Positions 60,901 through 64,000 of a stretch of DNA of 64,000 bases are shown here, piece after piece. Below the pieces are notes generated by a model. It ran no database searches, was not told where the DNA came from, and was given only the letters and a program-made list of their open reading frames with translations. The position numbers and the translations under genes were made by a program. The DNA comes from Dysgonamonadaceae bacterium (GTDB taxonomy: Bacteria; Bacteroidota; Bacteroidia; Bacteroidales; Azobacteroidaceae), in the NCBI GenBank assembly GCA_031253625.1, contig JAIRVZ010000014.1, forward strand, positions 1 to 64,000, written 5' to 3'. Within the stretch, counting starts at the first letter, position 1. The number at the start of each line of letters is the position of its first letter.

Positions 60901-61170
60901 TATGTTAATCTTGATGATGATTCCGAGGATGATGAAGACTCTTTCTATGACTATTATGATTTTTATTCATTAGATTTATCAAATACGCAGGTCACTATTT
61001 ATACTCACATTCCCGGAATCGGAATAAAAAGCTGTGTAAAACCAAATGGTCTTAAGCTCTTTTATAATTATGACCGCTTTGGTCGCTTAAAAGAAGTATT
61101 TTATTACGAAGACAATGACCTAAACAAAAAGCGAAAAGTAGAAGATTACAAATATCACTATAAAGATTAA
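57943..61170 (+). CDS. Large secreted RHS/SpvB-like protein
   Basis: Signal peptide MKKIIFLFILCVFYVHIFGQ; PTAASLGEYGQMSVNMFTGQPNVSIPLYEV...ISLDYNLASVKPNKRSGWVGLGWNLSAGGCITR; C-term LFYNYDRFGRLKEVFYYED. Confidence 0.82.
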   Translation: MKKIIFLFILCVFYVHIFGQFRPKENCPTPTAASLGEYGQMSVNMFTGQPNVSIPLYEVKMGDLSLPISLDYNLASVKPNKRSGWVGLGWNLSAGGCITRNVRGFYDEKQTKNGHSVGLMDNERKLEDLENAERLAYHNKQYLALFNGKIPEPDEQGNVQLLDYYDLMADEYNFQFGKYSGSFYLSETGGWKFVSDYDIKVVEITFRTIHELRDSGEGKIDICYWNNKEWNRRLLDTFTLSTPDGVKYTFGGKDATEYSINYYNRNGTDLIPTSWFLTRIESPLGYEIYLDYEPGMPICEIQFSAFSSYLYTNCSNPGSLLSGQFLEPGGQVAYADNTQGRKRLSGYLMFPVYLKSIATFYVEVDFHSVREIPSNEDLYPDSKFLAWETDTKEQWTTPFSNSPYSPANQFHVFMPSPYLNDLQKNSLDWRVLRGITIATNYSIDTTYTKTYYLDYIKNSRRKLSRIAEREGDYVETYYYNSGIAKIYTIPDAKGYNPKEYSFQYNTDNVFGRYVYSSVDHWGYYNGGESSYDSHVLFDKDYYKSRNPSYNLNISKAETLKSIVYPTGGKTCFDYRQNQYSKIVPIDCEAELSNSSGEAGGLCVSAIRTYDENDKLVQHKKYYYCETIPQNDFYTNPSSGILKANPSYTRSYYAVIKGKTAKDDKEMVKVICSEGGFVAEGINQKGPHVGYSTVIEESVDSKNNSLGFIRYRYTNYDRDIWGETHRDRKYAFSCNVSGDSYYTPVSSKSMERGKIVSEEYFDNNRNLTKSVKYKYEKINVDSIIAPVQEYVIVDSNPYDFWSTMIGYMTYVYTHCYFVSNIYETYYNPENGQEMQCLEKAYTYNPQKLIASEAVKASDGSWHKTTYKYPTDYSNTAPYSKMVKERILTNVIEKTQYKDNDMLYKEITDYREIIKDYWGRKIFVPHYVRTQQKGQANPETRIVYHKHKLHPYIVTVDGVTTIYKWSHDEQYLNYVIENPPADVEYFLSYVNLDDDSEDDEDSFYDYYDFYSLDLSNTQVTIYTHIPGIGIKSCVKPNGLKLFYNYDRFGRLKEVFYYEDNDLNKKRKVEDYKYHYKD

Positions 61171-61172
61171 GA

Positions 61173-62297
61173 ATGATGAAAACATATTTTTATATTACAT
61201 TTCTTGTGCTGTGGGGTATTCCGGGAATACTTTCGGCACAAAACATATTGAAAAGCGAATTAAACAGTTTCCATGCAGGCGATATTATCATCAAGCAGCA
61301 GGTTGAATACAAAGATCCCGGTCGTTCGGGCGAGGATGTACTGTGGGATTTCAGCCGGCTGAATGTCATCAACGACCGGTATGAGCTGACTTATTCGGCT
61401 TTTAATGATTATATCATTACGGGAACCGAACACAGCAATAATTATTACTATGGAACGGTCAACGATTCGCTCTTTTCCTTGGGTTATGACAATCCTACCA
61501 CCCGGCTGTATGGTATTCAGCCCGAACTGATGTTGCATTTTCCGGTCAATTACGGTGATTCGGTTTCAAAGTATTTTTATGCCCACGGCAAACACGGCAA
61601 CCGGCTCGAACTCGATGCCTTCGGTAAAACAATCACTCGTGCCGACGCTCACGGTATGATACTTTTGCCCAGTGGCGATACCTTGAAACAGGTAATTCGT
61701 ATACATACCATAAAATATCTTTACGAAGATACCCGTCCGATTGGTAAGGAATATTACGTCAAACAGAAAACTCCGTTACATATATCGCCTGATAGCATCA
61801 ATCAACGTTTCTCGACCGACAGTCTTTGTTTTGTTTTGGAAACATTCCGCTGGTATGCCCGCGGTTATCGTTATCCGGTTTTTGAAACGATTCGTAGCGG
61901 AGAAACACTTGTCACTGCTTTTTTCTTTCCTCCTGAAGAACAGTATTTTGAAACAGAAGACGAAGCCAATATCGCAGAGCGACAACGAATGATGGAAGAA
62001 GAAAACACAATCAGCCCATCAAATAATCCATGGGAAGGCATGACCTACAATATTTTCCCTAATCCGGTGGTTTCCGATTTGCAGTTTGAACTTTTCCTGC
62101 CCCACTCTTGTAACAATGTGCGTATACAAATTCGCAGTCAAATGGGATTGGTATATATGGATGAGACTAAGGGAGCATATCCGCAAGGGATTAATCATTT
62201 CTCTTTCAACGTGAATCATTTATCGACAGGTAATTATGTGCTCGATTTTTGGTTAGACGGATATTTAATACATGGTAGCGTAATCATGAAAAGATAA
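61173..62297 (+). CDS. T9SS-type sorting-domain secreted protein
   Basis: Signal peptide ...LWGIPGILSAQ; C-term YNIFPNPVVSDLQFELFL...GINHFSFNVNHLSTGNYVLDFWLDGYLIHGSVIMKR. Confidence 0.82.
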   Translation: MMKTYFYITFLVLWGIPGILSAQNILKSELNSFHAGDIIIKQQVEYKDPGRSGEDVLWDFSRLNVINDRYELTYSAFNDYIITGTEHSNNYYYGTVNDSLFSLGYDNPTTRLYGIQPELMLHFPVNYGDSVSKYFYAHGKHGNRLELDAFGKTITRADAHGMILLPSGDTLKQVIRIHTIKYLYEDTRPIGKEYYVKQKTPLHISPDSINQRFSTDSLCFVLETFRWYARGYRYPVFETIRSGETLVTAFFFPPEEQYFETEDEANIAERQRMMEEENTISPSNNPWEGMTYNIFPNPVVSDLQFELFLPHSCNNVRIQIRSQMGLVYMDETKGAYPQGINHFSFNVNHLSTGNYVLDFWLDGYLIHGSVIMKR

Positions 62298-62303
62298 TTC
62301 GAT

Positions 62304-64000
62304 ATGAAAACAAATAAAATAATTTCAATCATCATACTGCTTTGCCTTTCGCAAACAGCTGTAACGCAAAGCACCAATAAGAACTATATCCTTACCCAAA
62401 CTTATACCAACGAGGCGGGAACAAGTTCGATAGATGTGATACAATACCTTGACGGTCTCGGTCGTCTCACTCAAACGGTAAGTAAAAAAATGTCGCCCGA
62501 TCAAAAAGATGTAGTAACTTATCAGGAATACGACGGATTCGGCAGAGAGTCGAATGCTTGGCTACCCAGGGTAACAAATAATAACAACGGTGCTTTTGTC
62601 GATTTGACAGCCATGGAAAAGCTTTCCGCTTCCTGCTATCAAAATGATACCAAGCCATACGCTAAGCCTGTTTACGAATCTTCGCCCTTAAACCGGATAA
62701 CGGAACAATACGGGGCCGGAGCCGATTGGCATAACAACAGCAAGTCGGTTAAAACAGCCTACATGAATAATACCACATCAGGCGAATTGGCTTGTATTAA
62801 TTATTCCGTTACCGGCAGCGGTACCAATACAAAAATAGCAAATGCCGGCAATTTTGCACCTAATTTGCTTTATGTAACAAAAATCACCGATGAAGACGGC
62901 AATGTTTCTTACGAATTCAAGGATAAATTAGACAGAGTGGTTTTAGCAAGGCAAATAAACGACGGTCTAAACGACACCTATTATGTCTATAATAATTTTG
63001 GTAAACTCTGTTATGTACTGCAGCCCGAATGTGGCACAGTGGCAAACGGGAGTAGCGATGATTGCAATCAGCTGAAGAGATTTGCATTTCTTTATAAGTA
63101 TGATGAACGCAACCGCTGCATATCCAAACGTTTGCCGGGAGCCGATTGGATCGAGTACGTTTATGATAAGGCCGACCAGCTGATTTTCATGCAGGATGGC
63201 GAAATGCGAAAGAAAAACACTTCCAAACACTGGTATTACACGATTCCCGATGCGCTTGGTCGTACGGTGCTGGAAGGTGTCTGTTTTTCCAAGCCAGATA
63301 TTTCAAACATCGTTGTTACTGCCGAATATGTAGGCAATGTAGCAGGCAATATAGCAGGTTACAAGAAAAACATAGTACTCGGTATGGCGAATGTTTCCCT
63401 CCCTCAGTATTACAAGGCAAATTATTACGACAATTATCGTTTCAAGTCGATGTGGAACAATCCAGAATTTGACTATAAAACAAAGATAGGAAATTTTGTG
63501 GATAAACGCTACGGAACAGACAATGACTTAACTAAGAGTAAAGGATTGATGACCGGGCAAATAGTGTGTACTATGGGAACTACTGTCAAAGAGTTGAAAA
63601 CCGTATTATACTACGATGAGAAAGGACATCCCATTCAAACCATTGCACAAAATCATTTGAACGGTTACGAAAAGGAATATGTCAATTATTCGTTTACCGG
63701 AAAACCCAAATGGCAGCAGAAAATCCATTCCGCACCCGGTAAGGAAAGCATTACGGAAGTATACTCTTATAATTACGACCATGCCGACCGACTTACAAAC
63801 ACTGTATACGGCATCAACAATTCGGCTCCTATGTCTCTCTATTTGACTTATGACGAAATTGGCAGGATGGCACATAAAGGAATATACAATTCGGAAATCA
63901 TTAACTATACCTATAACGTACGCTCGTGGCTCAAAACAATTGATTCGAACAACTTCAAGCAAACACTGTATTACAACGATGGAGCAAACAAAAGGTATAA
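62304..64000 (+). CDS. RHS-repeat / DUF6443-like secreted protein (partial, runs off the window)
   Basis: MKTNKIISIIILLCLSQTAVTQSTNKNYILTQTYTNEAGTSSIDVIQYLDGLGRLTQTVSKK...YDGFGRESNAWLP...LTYDEIGRMAHKGIYNSEIINYTYNVRSWL; open to position 64000. Confidence 0.85.
   Translation, partial: MKTNKIISIIILLCLSQTAVTQSTNKNYILTQTYTNEAGTSSIDVIQYLDGLGRLTQTVSKKMSPDQKDVVTYQEYDGFGRESNAWLPRVTNNNNGAFVDLTAMEKLSASCYQNDTKPYAKPVYESSPLNRITEQYGAGADWHNNSKSVKTAYMNNTTSGELACINYSVTGSGTNTKIANAGNFAPNLLYVTKITDEDGNVSYEFKDKLDRVVLARQINDGLNDTYYVYNNFGKLCYVLQPECGTVANGSSDDCNQLKRFAFLYKYDERNRCISKRLPGADWIEYVYDKADQLIFMQDGEMRKKNTSKHWYYTIPDALGRTVLEGVCFSKPDISNIVVTAEYVGNVAGNIAGYKKNIVLGMANVSLPQYYKANYYDNYRFKSMWNNPEFDYKTKIGNFVDKRYGTDNDLTKSKGLMTGQIVCTMGTTVKELKTVLYYDEKGHPIQTIAQNHLNGYEKEYVNYSFTGKPKWQQKIHSAPGKESITEVYSYNYDHADRLTNTVYGINNSAPMSLYLTYDEIGRMAHKGIYNSEIINYTYNVRSWLKTIDSNNFKQTLYYNDGANKRY

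Noticed and set aside
61190-63962. Minus-strand ORFs in the RHS locus (61190..61372, 61260..61538, 62467..62658, 62967..63230, 63606..63962)
   Set aside because: All antisense to strong plus-strand secreted-protein ORFs; no motifs.

Overview
The window is AT-rich Bacteroidetes (probably Bacteroidales) chromosome. Evidence: Bacteroidetes-type -7 boxes (TAnnTTTG), T9SS-type C-terminal domains, LptE/SecG/DUF families typical of the phylum, and an rplM-rpsI-rpsB-tsf ribosomal block. Most of it is ordinary housekeeping DNA: ABC-F, SecG, sigma-54 regulator, MtaB, PdxA, RlmN, ribosomal proteins, ObgE, Adk, Hpt, TypA, GapA, a methylmalonyl-CoA carboxylase/epimerase block, RecO, IspE, PyrE and ArgH, plus one tRNA-Arg(CCU). 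The less ordinary parts are: (i) an inositol-lipid style cluster at 22.1-31.0 kb containing a three-domain fusion (nucleotidyltransferase + ATP-grasp-like + CDP-alcohol phosphotransferase) whose last CDP-AP motif Asp is Gly; (ii) a nested, GU-wobble-containing palindromic element at 57.63-57.84 kb upstream of a T9SS/RHS-like three-gene locus that runs off the window; (iii) a palindromic repeat (CCCCTAAATCCCCTAAAGGGGACTT) translated in frame inside an ABC-F gene and straddling another gene junction; (iv) a family of intergenic hairpins whose arms are tandem heptamers; (v) a 16.1-18.1 kb accessory island with degenerate tandem repeats, a large hairpin, an orphan membrane protein and a 38-aa Cys-rich ORF; (vi) decaying toxin-antitoxin modules at 28, 31 and 34.6 kb and an apparently intact BrnTA at 35 kb. 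All calls come from reading the sequence and translations; no database searches were run.
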